Source of the DNA: Desertibaculum subflavum
GTDB lineage: Bacteria > Pseudomonadota > Alphaproteobacteria > Ferrovibrionales > Ferrovibrionaceae
Direction: 5' to 3'
Assembly (NCBI GenBank): GCA_003576705.1
Contig: QOZS01000003.1
Span: 1 to 64,000 of the forward strand
DNA length: 64,000 bases
How positions within the stretch are numbered: the first letter of the stretch is position 1; every line of letters begins with the position of its first letter. Positions 9,676 through 18,076 of this stretch are shown piece after piece. Both the position numbers and the translations under genes were made by a program. Below the pieces are notes generated by a model. The model did no database searches. It was not told where the DNA came from and saw only the letters and a program-made list of their open reading frames with translations.

Positions 9676-9763
9676 TCATTGCCCCCTGTCAAGCGCGCTC
9701 CTGTCGCGGCAGAATTCGCACTGCCTTGTGCCGTTTCGAGCTGTTCAGAGAATCGCATCCCGC

Positions 9764-10636
9764 ATGAATGCCCCGCTTTCCGACCCCGCCGCCATCGAGG
9801 CGGATATTGCTTCCCGCGCCACGCTCCATCGCACCCCCGCCCCGGCCGGCCACATGGTCTGGCGCCATTGGGACCGCGGTGTCGGCGGCACGCCGGTCGT
9901 GTTCCTGCATGGCGGCTACGGCTCCTGGGCGCATTGGATCCGCAATGTCGAGGTGATCGGCAAGGCGCATGACGTCTGGGCCGGCGACCTGCCGGGCCTC
10001 GGCGATTCCGACGCACCGCCCAAGCCGCACAATGTGGCCGGCCTCGCCCGCATCATCGCCGACGGGCTTGCCGCGCTGCCCGGCCTGCGCCGGCCGGTGC
10101 ATATCGTCGCCTTCTCCTTCGGCGCCATGCTGTCCGGCCATGTCGCGGCGACGCGGCCGGAGCTGGTCGCCTCGCTCACCGTGGTCGGCACCGCGGGCCT
10201 CGGCCTGCCGCGCGGCCAGCCGCGCCTGGTGCGCAAGGCCGAAAAGGCGATGACGGCGGCGGATGTCGCGGCGTTGCAGCGCGAGAACCTGGCCGGCCTC
10301 ATGTTCGCCGACCGGGCGAATATCGACGACCTCGCCGTGCATCTGCAGATCAGGAACGTGGCCCGCGCCAAGGTGGCGAGCCCGCCGCTTTCGCTCGGCG
10401 ATTCGCTCGCCCGCGACCTACCGGCGATCAAGGCGCCGATGGCCTTCCTGTGGGGCGAGCGCGATGCCACCTGCCATCCCCACATGGACCAGAGACTTGC
10501 CCTGCTGGCCGCGCGGAAGCCGGAGGCGCATGTCTACCTGTTCCCGCGCGCCGGCCATTGGGTGCAGTACGAGGACGCCCCGGCCTTCAACGCTTATCTG
10601 CTGGCCCTGATTCCCCGTCTCGAAGCGCTCCGCTGA
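9764..10636 (+). CDS. Alpha/beta hydrolase
   Basis: A 290-residue alpha/beta-hydrolase fold protein. The HGGYGSW oxyanion loop follows VVFLH at about residue 47. The nucleophile elbow is AFSFGAM with Ser in GxSxG-like context (F-S-F-G), and the GERDATCHPHM and AGHWVQYEDAPAF segments carry the acid and His of the triad. No signal peptide is seen, so it is probably cytoplasmic. It diverges from the flavin oxidoreductase gene. The substrate is unknown; esterase or C-C hydrolase activity are both possible. Confidence 0.88.
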   Translation: MNAPLSDPAAIEADIASRATLHRTPAPAGHMVWRHWDRGVGGTPVVFLHGGYGSWAHWIRNVEVIGKAHDVWAGDLPGLGDSDAPPKPHNVAGLARIIADGLAALPGLRRPVHIVAFSFGAMLSGHVAATRPELVASLTVVGTAGLGLPRGQPRLVRKAEKAMTAADVAALQRENLAGLMFADRANIDDLAVHLQIRNVARAKVASPPLSLGDSLARDLPAIKAPMAFLWGERDATCHPHMDQRLALLAARKPEAHVYLFPRAGHWVQYEDAPAFNAYLLALIPRLEALR

Positions 10637-10667
10637 GCCCGGCCTGCGAAAAGGTCGCGAGCTCCTC

Positions 10668-10697
10668 TTGACAAACATATGAATAGATGTTCATATG
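10668..10697 (+). promoter_or_regulatory. Promoter with overlapping ArsR/SmtB-type operator
   Basis: TTGACA at 10668-10673 is followed 17 nt later by TCATAT at 10691-10696, giving a sigma-70-like promoter. A perfect inverted repeat CATATGAA, 6 nt, TTCATATG (10676-10697) fills the spacer and -10 box and resembles the operator class of ArsR/SmtB repressors (ATGAA-N-TTCAT core). Repressor binding here would block RNA polymerase. The expected transcription start falls at or within a few nt of the ATG at 10705, so the mRNA may be leaderless. Confidence 0.85.
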
Positions 10698-10704
10698 ATC
10701 AGGC

Positions 10705-11043
10705 ATGAGGAAGATAGTTCCGTTTCACCAGCCCGCCCCGGCGCGTGACGATCACGCGCCGCAGCTGGCCGACCTGTTCCGGCTGCTCGGCGATGCCAGC
10801 CGCTTGCGCATCGTCATCACCTGCCTCGGCACGCCGGTGACGGTCGGCGATATCGCCGACCAGCTCTCGCTCAGCCCGTCGCTGGTCAGTCACCATCTGC
10901 GCCTGCTGCGCGCCGCGCGCGTGGTGCGGGCGACGCGGCAGGGCCGGCACGTCTTCTACGTCGCCGCCGACGAGCATATCCGGCGCGTGATCGGCGACAT
11001 GCTGGAGCATGTGGCCGAGCCGCACGACGAGGAGGACGCATGA
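10705..11043 (+). CDS. ArsR/SmtB-family metal-responsive repressor
   Basis: A 112-residue winged-helix repressor. Residues 18-70 carry the ArsR fold: LADLFRLLGDASRLRIVITCL, then the recognition helix region LSLSPSLVSHHLRLLRAARVV, and the wing RQGRHVFYVAADEHI. The C-terminal HIRRVIGDMLEHV helix with His and Asp residues and the terminal EPHDEEDA resemble the alpha-5 metal site of Zn/Ni/Co sensors. It overlaps the downstream cation transporter gene by ATGA and sits directly under a perfect operator, which predicts autoregulated control of metal efflux. Which metal it senses is inference. Confidence 0.93.
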   Translation: MRKIVPFHQPAPARDDHAPQLADLFRLLGDASRLRIVITCLGTPVTVGDIADQLSLSPSLVSHHLRLLRAARVVRATRQGRHVFYVAADEHIRRVIGDMLEHVAEPHDEEDA

Positions 11044-11660
11044 GCGCCTGTTGCGATCATGGCCATGACCACGGCCCGCCTCCCTCTTCGGACCGCTATC
11101 GCCTGATCCTGTGGGTCGCGCTGATCGCCAACGCGGCGATGTTCGTGGTCGAGCTGGCGGCCGGCCTTGCCGCCGGCTCGGTCTCGCTGCAGGCCGACGC
11201 GCTCGACTTCTTCGGCGATGCGGCCAACTACGCCGTCAGCCTCGCCGTGCTCGGCATGGCACTCGCCTGGCGTGCGCGCGCGAGCCTGGTGAAGAGCGCC
11301 AGCATGGCGGCCTTCGGCATCTGGGTGCTGGGCCAGGCCGCGTTCAACCTGGCGACCGGCGTGGTGCCGGAGCCGATGACCATGGGTGTGGTCGGCACCG
11401 CGGCCCTGGCCGTGAACATCGGCGTGGCGCTGCTGCTCTATCGTTACCGTGAGGGCGACAGCAACATGCGCTCGGTCTGGCTCTGCACACGGAACGACGC
11501 GCTCGGCAACATCGCGGTGCTGGCGGCGGCGCTCGGCGTGTTCGGCACCGGCGCGGGCTGGCCCGACCTGATCGTCGCCGGGGCGATGGCGGCGCTCGCC
11601 CTCACTTCGTCGGTGCAGGTGACGCGGCACGCGCTGCAGGAGCTGCGCGTCCCCGCCTGA
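11040..11660 (+). CDS. Cation diffusion facilitator-type transporter
   Basis: A 206-residue inner-membrane protein with about six transmembrane segments, belonging to the short CDF-like cation transporters that lack the C-terminal cytoplasmic domain. The N-terminus CCDHGHDHG is Cys/His-rich and may bind metal. TM2 contains LDFFGD, a DxxxD metal site. TM5 contains CTRND, a CxxxD arrangement in place of the HxxxD of YiiP-like zinc exporters. It is translationally coupled to the upstream ArsR repressor, so metal-induced efflux is the likely role. Proton antiport of Zn, Cd or a similar ion is inferred from the family. Confidence 0.9.
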   Translation: MSACCDHGHDHGPPPSSDRYRLILWVALIANAAMFVVELAAGLAAGSVSLQADALDFFGDAANYAVSLAVLGMALAWRARASLVKSASMAAFGIWVLGQAAFNLATGVVPEPMTMGVVGTAALAVNIGVALLLYRYREGDSNMRSVWLCTRNDALGNIAVLAAALGVFGTGAGWPDLIVAGAMAALALTSSVQVTRHALQELRVPA

Positions 11661-11661
11661 T

Positions 11662-13392
11662 TCAATCGCCGAGCGCGACGCCTTCGCGCCGCGGATCGGC
11701 GCCGCCGATGAGGCGCCCGTCCTGCACGGCGACGGCATGCAGGCCGCTCACCGACTCCACCGGGCGAACGGTGTGGCCGAGTGCTTCCAGTGCCGGACGG
11801 ACCAGCTCGAGAGCGGTCCCCGCCTCGTACTCGGTCGGCCCGTTGCGGCTGCCGCGGTTCGGCAAGGCGATGGCGGCCTGCGGGTCGAGACCCCAATCGA
11901 TCACCCCGATCAGCACCTTGGCGACATCGTTGATGATGGCGGCACCGCCGGCCGAGCCGACCACCAGGCGCAGCTTGCCTTCCGGATCGCGCACGACGGT
12001 CGGCGCCATCGAGCTGCGCGGCCGCTTGCCCGGCCCCGGCGCGTTGGCGACGGGCACGCCGTCGCGCTCGGTCGCGAAGGCGAAATCGGTCAGCTCGTTG
12101 TTGAGCAGGAACCCGGCCGCCATCAGCCGCGTGCCGAAGGCCTGTTCGATGCTGGCGGTCAGCGCCACGGCGCGGCCTTCGCCGTCGATCACGGAGAGAT
12201 GCGTGGTGCCGGTCATCCTTGCGGTCGGATCCGGCGCGTAGCGGCCCTCGCGCCAGGGCGGATCGCCGGGCGGCGCCATGCCGAGAGAGGCATCGAGCCG
12301 GATCAGCGCCGCGCGGCCAGCGAGATAGCCGGCATCGAGCAGCCCACGCAGCGGCACCCGCACCTTGTCCGGATCGGCGAGATAGCGGGCGCGGTCGGCG
12401 AAGGCGAGCCGGCCCGCCTCGGTGAAGAGATGCACCGTCATCGGGTTGGGCGGCTGCATCGCGGCGAGATCGTGCGACTCGAGCAAGCGCAGCATCTGCA
12501 GGATGGCGACGCCGCCGGATGACGGCGGGCCCATGCCGCAGATCGAATGGGCGCGGTAGGTGCCGCAGACCGGCGGGCGCTCGACGGCGCGATAGGCATC
12601 GAGATCCTGCGCCGTCAGGTCGCCCGGATCGGCCGCGCCGGCCACCGCCGCGACGATGTCGCGCGCGATGGCGCCGCGATAGAAGGGTTCCGGCCCTTCC
12701 GCGGCGAAGATGCGCAAGCTGCGGGCGAGCGCCGGCTGGACCAGCCGCGTGCCGACCGCCTTCGGCGTGCCATCGGCCTCGAAGAAGACCGTGCGCATGG
12801 CCGGCGTCGCACGATCGGCGCCGAGCTTGGCGAGCAGGCCGTTGAGGCGCGGCGAGACCTCGAAACCTTCCTCCGCCAGCCGGATGGCCGGCGCCGCGAG
12901 CTCGGGCCAGGCGAGCTTGCCGAAGCGGCGATGCGCCTCCGCCAGCAGCGCCGGCAGGCCAGGCACGCCGACCGAGCGGCCGCTCGCCACCGCCGCGGGG
13001 AAGCCGAGCGGGCGGCCCTGCGGGTCGAGGAACCGGTCGGGCTTCGCCGCCATGGGGGCCGCCTCGCGGCCGTCCAAGGTGACGACGTCCCCGCTGGCGG
13101 GATCGAAATGCACCAGAAAGCCGCCGCCGCCGAGGCCGGAGGATTGCGGCTCCACCACGTTGAGCACCAGCGCCGTCGCGACCGCCGCATCGGCGGCGCT
13201 GCCGCCGGCGCGCAGGATGGCGAGGCCGGCGGCCGCCGCGTGCGGATTCGCGGCGGCCACCATGTGCTTCGTCGCAACGGCCGCCGGACGCTGCGCCGTG
13301 CGGCCGGTGGCGGCTTCCGGCTGCGTCTCGCGCGGCTGCGCCGCCGCCGTGCCGGCGGCCAGCAGCAACGCCAGCGCGCAAAGACGCATCAT
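11662..13392 (-). CDS. ggt: Gamma-glutamyltransferase
   Basis: Ntn-hydrolase precursor of 576 residues that cleaves or transfers gamma-glutamyl groups from glutathione in the periplasm. An N-terminal signal peptide (LCALALLLAAGTAAAQP) precedes the large subunit with AANPHAAAAGLAILRAGGSA and SSGLGGGGFLVHFD. Self-cleavage is expected before Thr at about residue 396 in GTTHLSVIDG, the small-subunit N-terminus and nucleophile. LLNNELTDF and the MAPTVV strand follow. The start ATG 13392 overlaps the M20 peptidase stop as ATGA. It is convergent with the CDF transporter gene, 1 nt apart. Confidence 0.95.
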   Translation of the reverse strand: MMRLCALALLLAAGTAAAQPRETQPEAATGRTAQRPAAVATKHMVAAANPHAAAAGLAILRAGGSAADAAVATALVLNVVEPQSSGLGGGGFLVHFDPASGDVVTLDGREAAPMAAKPDRFLDPQGRPLGFPAAVASGRSVGVPGLPALLAEAHRRFGKLAWPELAAPAIRLAEEGFEVSPRLNGLLAKLGADRATPAMRTVFFEADGTPKAVGTRLVQPALARSLRIFAAEGPEPFYRGAIARDIVAAVAGAADPGDLTAQDLDAYRAVERPPVCGTYRAHSICGMGPPSSGGVAILQMLRLLESHDLAAMQPPNPMTVHLFTEAGRLAFADRARYLADPDKVRVPLRGLLDAGYLAGRAALIRLDASLGMAPPGDPPWREGRYAPDPTARMTGTTHLSVIDGEGRAVALTASIEQAFGTRLMAAGFLLNNELTDFAFATERDGVPVANAPGPGKRPRSSMAPTVVRDPEGKLRLVVGSAGGAAIINDVAKVLIGVIDWGLDPQAAIALPNRGSRNGPTEYEAGTALELVRPALEALGHTVRPVESVSGLHAVAVQDGRLIGGADPRREGVALGD

Positions 13393-14789
13393 GCCGGCCA
13401 GGGGCGCTCGCCGAGGTCCCAGAACAGGCCGGTCATCATGGCGAGCCCCTCGCGCAGCAGCGAAGCGAGCGCGTGCTCGTTCGGCGCGTGCTGCGAGCAG
13501 GCGCCATAGGAATGCGGCACCCACACGGTCGGCAGGCCGAGCGTGTCGCTGAACACATCGTTCGGCAGCGAGCCGCCGAGATTGGGCAGGATCGCCGGCT
13601 TCTTGCCGGTGGTCTTGCCGATCGATGCGGCAGCAAAGCGCACCCAGGGATGCTCCGGATCGAGCCGCGTCGCGTTCATGACCTCCGCGCGGGACTGCGT
13701 CACCTGCACCGCCGGGAAGCCATGCGCGTCGAGATGCGCGCGAATGACGGGAACGAAGGTCGCCGGGTCGCAGCCGGCGACGAAGCGAAGCTGGCAATGC
13801 GCCGAGGCGCGCGGCGGTATAGCGTTGACCGGCCGGTCGGGATTGCCGGTCTTGAAGGCCAGCACTTCCAGCGTGTTCCAGCCATAGACCTTCTCCGGGG
13901 CGGTGAAGCCGGGCTCGCCCCACCACGCGTCGATGCTCGGCCCGTCCTCGCCGCCCTCGATCTCGATATCGGCGAGCGCGGCGCGCACCGAGTTCGCCAT
14001 CGGCGCCGGCCGCAGATCCTTCACCAGGATCTCGCCCTTGGGGCCGATCATGCTGGCGATGGCATGCGCCAGCACGACGCCCGGATTGGCGAGCAACCCG
14101 CCCCAATTACCGGAATGATGGCCGCCTTCGCGGTATTCGAGCGTGAGATCGAAGTTGAACGCGCCGCGGGTGCCGAGGAAGAGCGTCGGCCGCGTCGGCG
14201 TGACGCGCGGCCCGTCGGAGGCGATCAGCACATCGGCTTTGAGCGCCGATCTCTGCGCGGCGCAGAACTCGTTCAGGCCCGGCGAGCCGGTCTCCTCCCC
14301 CGTCTCGATCAGCGCCTTGACGTTGAAGCCGAGCTTGCCGCGCGCGCCTATTACCGCTTCCAGCGCCGCCATGTTCAGCGAATGCTGGCCCTTGTTGTCG
14401 GCCGTGCCGCGGCCATAGAGCCGGTCGCCTTCGCGGGTGATGCGCCACGGCGCGAGACCTTCGCGCCACTCGTTGTCCTGGCCGCGGATGACGTCGCCGT
14501 GGCCATAGGTGAAGACGGTCGGCCGCGCCGGATCCTCGATCCGCTCGGCGATCAGGAAGGGGCCGAATTCGGGCTTCGGGTTCGGATGCACCGAGACTTT
14601 GAAGCCGAGCCGCTCGAAGGACGGGCGCATCTCGTCTTCCAGATAGGCGCGCAGCACCGGGCGGCGCTCCGGATTCTGGCTTTCGGTCGGAATGGCGATC
14701 CGGCGTTCCAGATCGGCGAGGAACCGGCCATCGTCGAAGGCGGCGAGGGCACGGGCGATGGCCGCGTCGCGGCCGGACTTCTCTTGCAT
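13389..14789 (-). CDS. M20 family metallopeptidase
   Basis: Zinc-dependent amidohydrolase/peptidase of 466 residues. Metal-ligand motifs are in place: TYGHGDV, GRGTADNKGQ with the bridging Asp, ETGEETGSPG with the catalytic Glu pair, a SDGPR Asp ligand and a late His in CSQHAPNEH. The REGGHHSGNWGG segment belongs to the dimerisation domain. No signal peptide is visible. It overlaps the ggt start by 4 nt. Together the two genes would release amino acids from gamma-glutamyl peptides and dipeptides, though the exact substrate is not readable. Confidence 0.93.
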   Translation of the reverse strand: MQEKSGRDAAIARALAAFDDGRFLADLERRIAIPTESQNPERRPVLRAYLEDEMRPSFERLGFKVSVHPNPKPEFGPFLIAERIEDPARPTVFTYGHGDVIRGQDNEWREGLAPWRITREGDRLYGRGTADNKGQHSLNMAALEAVIGARGKLGFNVKALIETGEETGSPGLNEFCAAQRSALKADVLIASDGPRVTPTRPTLFLGTRGAFNFDLTLEYREGGHHSGNWGGLLANPGVVLAHAIASMIGPKGEILVKDLRPAPMANSVRAALADIEIEGGEDGPSIDAWWGEPGFTAPEKVYGWNTLEVLAFKTGNPDRPVNAIPPRASAHCQLRFVAGCDPATFVPVIRAHLDAHGFPAVQVTQSRAEVMNATRLDPEHPWVRFAAASIGKTTGKKPAILPNLGGSLPNDVFSDTLGLPTVWVPHSYGACSQHAPNEHALASLLREGLAMMTGLFWDLGERPWPA

Positions 14790-14820
14790 AGGCCCATGCT
14801 CCGCTGCCGGGGCCGGGCCG

Positions 14821-15966
14821 TCAATCCGCGGCGATGCGCACCGGCAGCCGCACCAGGTCGCGGTTCCAGGTGATGCGGCAGCCTTCGAGATTGAGCCGCG
14901 TGACGTAGAGCCAGGCGCGGTCGCCGACGGTCTCGAAATTCCGGCTGTCGCTGCCCGGGTCGAGCAGCGCCGGGTAGTAGACGGCCTCCGTCCGGCCGCA
15001 ATCGAGATGAGTCAGCAGCGGCGTCGCCCAGAGCAGGCGCGGCGCCGACCAGCGAAGCAGATCGGCGGAGCTTGTCCACCAGATGCCGACCGTCGGCACG
15101 GCATCAGGCGCGGTGCGGCGAGCCATCGACTGAATGGCGATCCAGCGCTTCGAGGCGGCGTGCCAGACCACGCTGCGCACGGTGGAGGCCAGCGCCTGCG
15201 GCGCGACTGGCGCGCAGACATGGCGGGCCGGGTCGATTGCGTCCTCGCGATCGGGATCGGCGAAGCGGACCCCGAAGCCGGTGCCGTCGAAGGCGCGCCA
15301 GCTCCGCGCGTCGCCGAGCCGTTCGGTGCGGAGCAGGCAGGCGCCGCGCGGCTGCGCCTCCAGGCCGTCGGCCCAGACGAAGACGTAATACCGCCCGTCG
15401 TGCTTGAAGATGTTCGATGTCCCGAAGATGCCGGTCGGTCGTCCCGCATCGCCGCGAAAACGATAGGGCAGGCCGGCGACCAGCCCGTCGAAGCGGAAGC
15501 TGGCGCCGCCATCGCCCGAGGCGGCGGCTGTGATCGAGTTGCGCCAGCAGGCCCTGTAGTTCGCAGCCGGACACAGCGTCGGCCGGTGCTGGCCATGGAA
15601 CTCGTTGTGCAGCAGCGCGTGGATGGTCGTGCCGTCCAGGGTGTAGGTGGCCGAGATCCAGCTGCGGTCGTCATGCGCCTCGGGCCGGTCGCGGCCGGAG
15701 CCACGATAGATCACCGCGCAATCCTGCTTCACCCGGTCGAGGCTCGGCCCGACCATGCGCCGGTTGACCGCGTGGCTGGCGACCAGGCTGACATTGCCGT
15801 CGGCGCCGCGCCAGGCGCGCGCCGGCGTGTCGGGGACGTCCCTCTGCTCGCAGGCATCGCGCCGGTGCAGGAAGACCGGTTCGGCCGTCTCGCTTTCGAG
15901 CGCGAGCCGCGGCTCCGCGGCCGCGGCGCTGGCGAGAAGAAGGGCGGCGAATGCCGCCCAGCGCAT
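14821..15966 (-). CDS. Secreted beta-propeller protein, GH43/GH32-like
   Basis: A 381-residue exported protein with signal peptide WAAFAALLLASAAAAEP. The mature part has repeated propeller-like strands such as WISATYTLDGTTIHALLHNE, GIFGTSNIFKHDGRYYVF and YYPALLDPGSDSRNF, the pattern seen in five-bladed glycosidase propellers (GH32/43/68 clans). I cannot place the catalytic acids with confidence, so glycosidase activity is a guess. Six or more Cys residues suggest periplasmic disulfides. It lies 4 nt downstream of the pyruvyltransferase gene, which suggests a joint role with a surface glycan. Confidence 0.72.
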   Translation of the reverse strand: MRWAAFAALLLASAAAAEPRLALESETAEPVFLHRRDACEQRDVPDTPARAWRGADGNVSLVASHAVNRRMVGPSLDRVKQDCAVIYRGSGRDRPEAHDDRSWISATYTLDGTTIHALLHNEFHGQHRPTLCPAANYRACWRNSITAAASGDGGASFRFDGLVAGLPYRFRGDAGRPTGIFGTSNIFKHDGRYYVFVWADGLEAQPRGACLLRTERLGDARSWRAFDGTGFGVRFADPDREDAIDPARHVCAPVAPQALASTVRSVVWHAASKRWIAIQSMARRTAPDAVPTVGIWWTSSADLLRWSAPRLLWATPLLTHLDCGRTEAVYYPALLDPGSDSRNFETVGDRAWLYVTRLNLEGCRITWNRDLVRLPVRIAAD

Positions 15967-15970
15967 CGCC

Positions 15971-17407
15971 TCAGACCGGCAGCATGTTGTGCGACATGCC
16001 GTTGCGGTCGAGGAAGTCGCGCATGCGCCGGTAGTTGTGGATCAGGTTGCGGTTGAAGCGGTCGAACAGCTCGGGGCTATAGAGCTCGTCGAGCGGCTTC
16101 GCCTCGATCTCGTCCATGGTCAAGGTCGGGATGTCGTAGGAGTCGGCCAGCTCGCGCGAGCGCGTGTCGTAGTCGACGCAGATCGCCGGCACGCCGTTCG
16201 CCATCGCCGGCAGGTTGCCGTGCACGCGGAAGCCGATGGCGAGGTCCTTGTCGGCGATCATGCGGTCGTATTCCGGCACGTCGACGTTGTAGAACAGCCG
16301 CTCCTCGTAGATCTTCACCAGCGGATCGCTCTCGCTCTCGAACCAGCCGCTCTTGAACAGCTCGGCCCGGTGCTTGGGCAGCAGCTCCTTGTCCTTGAAG
16401 TAGAACACCTTCTCCGCCGTCTCGCCGTGGCAGGTCACGGTCAGGTCGAATTGCCGGTCGAGCTCGCGCATCATCCGCTTCTGGATGTCGAGATAGCGGC
16501 CCACATTGTTGGCATAGGCCGGCGACACCTCGCGGCGCAGGTTGAAGGCGACGCGCTTGATCTCGCTCCACGGCTTCGGATTGACGCGCAGGAACGGGTT
16601 GTTGTGCCGCAGCAAGCTGGGGCAGCCGATGATCTCGACATTCTTGATGCCGAGATCGTTCATCACCTCGGCGGTGTAGGTGCCGCGCACGCCGATGGTG
16701 GCGCAGTGATCGGCGAAGGCCTTCCATACTTCCAGGGAATTCGGCGACAGCTCGATCTTCTTGCGCTCCGGCGCCTGCGCGCCGACCGAAAAGGGTATGG
16801 CGGGGATCTTCAGCTTCTTGAGCAGGCTTGCAAGGTCGCGCCAGTCCACGCCGTCATGGATGAAGTTGGAGCCGCGCAGGAAGCAGTAGTCGTATTCCGC
16901 ATTGAGCAGGTCGACCTCCTTGTCGTCCCACTCGAAGATGTTGGTGATGTGCAGCTCGCCGAACGAGAGCAGCTTGAGCGAGCTGTCGTACACCATCCAG
17001 TCGCCGGAATTGCTGTAGCGCTCGATATGGTCCTTCGGATTGCGCTGGTAGGCGAGCACGTCGTCGTGATGCACCACACGGCCCGCCGGGCTGAAGCAGA
17101 CGACCCGGCGCGACGGCCGGTTGACCGTCATCTGGCGCGGGCTGTTGCCGAGCGTCGCGCCGCCCTCGGCGAACTCGACCGCGACGGTGACGCGCCGCTT
17201 GCCGGCGGTCAGCGCCGGCGGGAGCATGAAGACGAAGCCGTTGGCGCGGCCCTGGGCCTGCAGCCGCGGCAGGCTGGCGCGCAACCGCGCCACCGGCTCA
17301 CCGTTGATCTTCACGTCGACGAAGACCGGCTCGTTGGGCTTGGTGTCGTCGAACGCCCAGCCGGCGATCATGTCAGAAGTGTAGGTTTCAACCTGGCCGA
17401 TGAGCAT
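15971..17407 (-). CDS. Polysaccharide pyruvyl transferase family protein
   Basis: A 478-residue protein with two parts. Residues 1-95 form a beta-sandwich-like module (MIAGWAFDD, VFVDVKINGEPVARLRA) that I recognise from bacterial glycosyltransferases. Residues 100-478 are a PF04230 polysaccharide pyruvyltransferase domain with NAEYDYCFLRGSNFIHDG, PFSVGAQAPE, GVRGTYTAEVMNDLGI, IIGCPSLL and GFRVHGNLPAMANGVPAICV. Such enzymes add pyruvate ketals from PEP to surface sugars. ATG 17407 follows an AAGG ribosome binding site and matches the module start. The downstream propeller gene is probably cotranscribed. Confidence 0.87.
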   Translation of the reverse strand: MLIGQVETYTSDMIAGWAFDDTKPNEPVFVDVKINGEPVARLRASLPRLQAQGRANGFVFMLPPALTAGKRRVTVAVEFAEGGATLGNSPRQMTVNRPSRRVVCFSPAGRVVHHDDVLAYQRNPKDHIERYSNSGDWMVYDSSLKLLSFGELHITNIFEWDDKEVDLLNAEYDYCFLRGSNFIHDGVDWRDLASLLKKLKIPAIPFSVGAQAPERKKIELSPNSLEVWKAFADHCATIGVRGTYTAEVMNDLGIKNVEIIGCPSLLRHNNPFLRVNPKPWSEIKRVAFNLRREVSPAYANNVGRYLDIQKRMMRELDRQFDLTVTCHGETAEKVFYFKDKELLPKHRAELFKSGWFESESDPLVKIYEERLFYNVDVPEYDRMIADKDLAIGFRVHGNLPAMANGVPAICVDYDTRSRELADSYDIPTLTMDEIEAKPLDELYSPELFDRFNRNLIHNYRRMRDFLDRNGMSHNMLPV

Positions 17408-17519
17408 GCGGCGCCCTTCCGGAAGCGCTGGTGGAACGAGGCCCGCACCTTCGGTCGGAAACGTTAGGATCGCATTAAGGATTGACGGGAAACCCCGAAA
17501 ATCCAATCCATTGCCGGGC

Positions 17520-18062
17520 TCAGAAGCTCGACATCGGCTCGTCCAGGAAGGCGATCTCGGCCGCCGTCGAAACCCGCCCCAAGGCCTTGTTCCGGTGCGG
17601 AAAGCGGCCGAAGCGGGCAATGATCTCGGCATGCCGCTCGGCATAGCGGAGCCATTCCGCCCGGCCCGGCAGCGCGGCGAACAGCGCCACCGAGAGCAGC
17701 TGGGCGCCGACATCCTCCGCGTGCTCGAACGGAAGGTAAAAGAACAACCGATACTCGTCGTCGAAATGGCGGTCGAAGCCGCGATCGATCGCCTGACGCG
17801 CTACCCCCCGTGCCGCCGCATCGCTGGCGAAGGCCGCCGCCGTGCCCCGGCAGCAATTGCGCGGCACCTGGTCGAGCAGGATCACGAGCGCGAGCGAGCC
17901 TTCGGGAGTCGCCGTCCAATCGGCGCACTTGCCGGCCATGGCCGCGTCGCGGAGCGGCCAAAGCCGCGTCGTCACGTCAGCGTCGAACGCGTCGTTCTTC
18001 TCGAACCAGAAGGGCTTGTTCGCCGCGTCGAACCAGAAATTGAGGACGTCTTCGGGCCGCAT
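17520..18062 (-). CDS. DUF924 family protein
   Basis: A 180-residue cytoplasmic protein of the DUF924 family. Recognisable parts are EDVLNFWFDAANKPFWFEKN at the N-terminus, LALVILLDQVPRNCCRGT, FDRHFDDEYRLFFYLPFEHAED and IARFGRFPHRNKALGR. The family has a helical repeat-like fold and no established biochemical role. It starts 14 nt downstream of the 3-hydroxybutyryl-CoA dehydrogenase gene, and is the last gene of the etfB-etfA-hbd set. Confidence 0.92.
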   Translation of the reverse strand: MRPEDVLNFWFDAANKPFWFEKNDAFDADVTTRLWPLRDAAMAGKCADWTATPEGSLALVILLDQVPRNCCRGTAAAFASDAAARGVARQAIDRGFDRHFDDEYRLFFYLPFEHAEDVGAQLLSVALFAALPGRAEWLRYAERHAEIIARFGRFPHRNKALGRVSTAAEIAFLDEPMSSF

Positions 18063-18076
18063 GCCGGCCGTGCGGC

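Noticed and set aside
11662..14106. Long in-frame extension of gamma-glutamyltransferase
   Set aside because: The signal peptide begins at 13392, overlapping the M20 stop; upstream is the antisense frame of the M20 gene.
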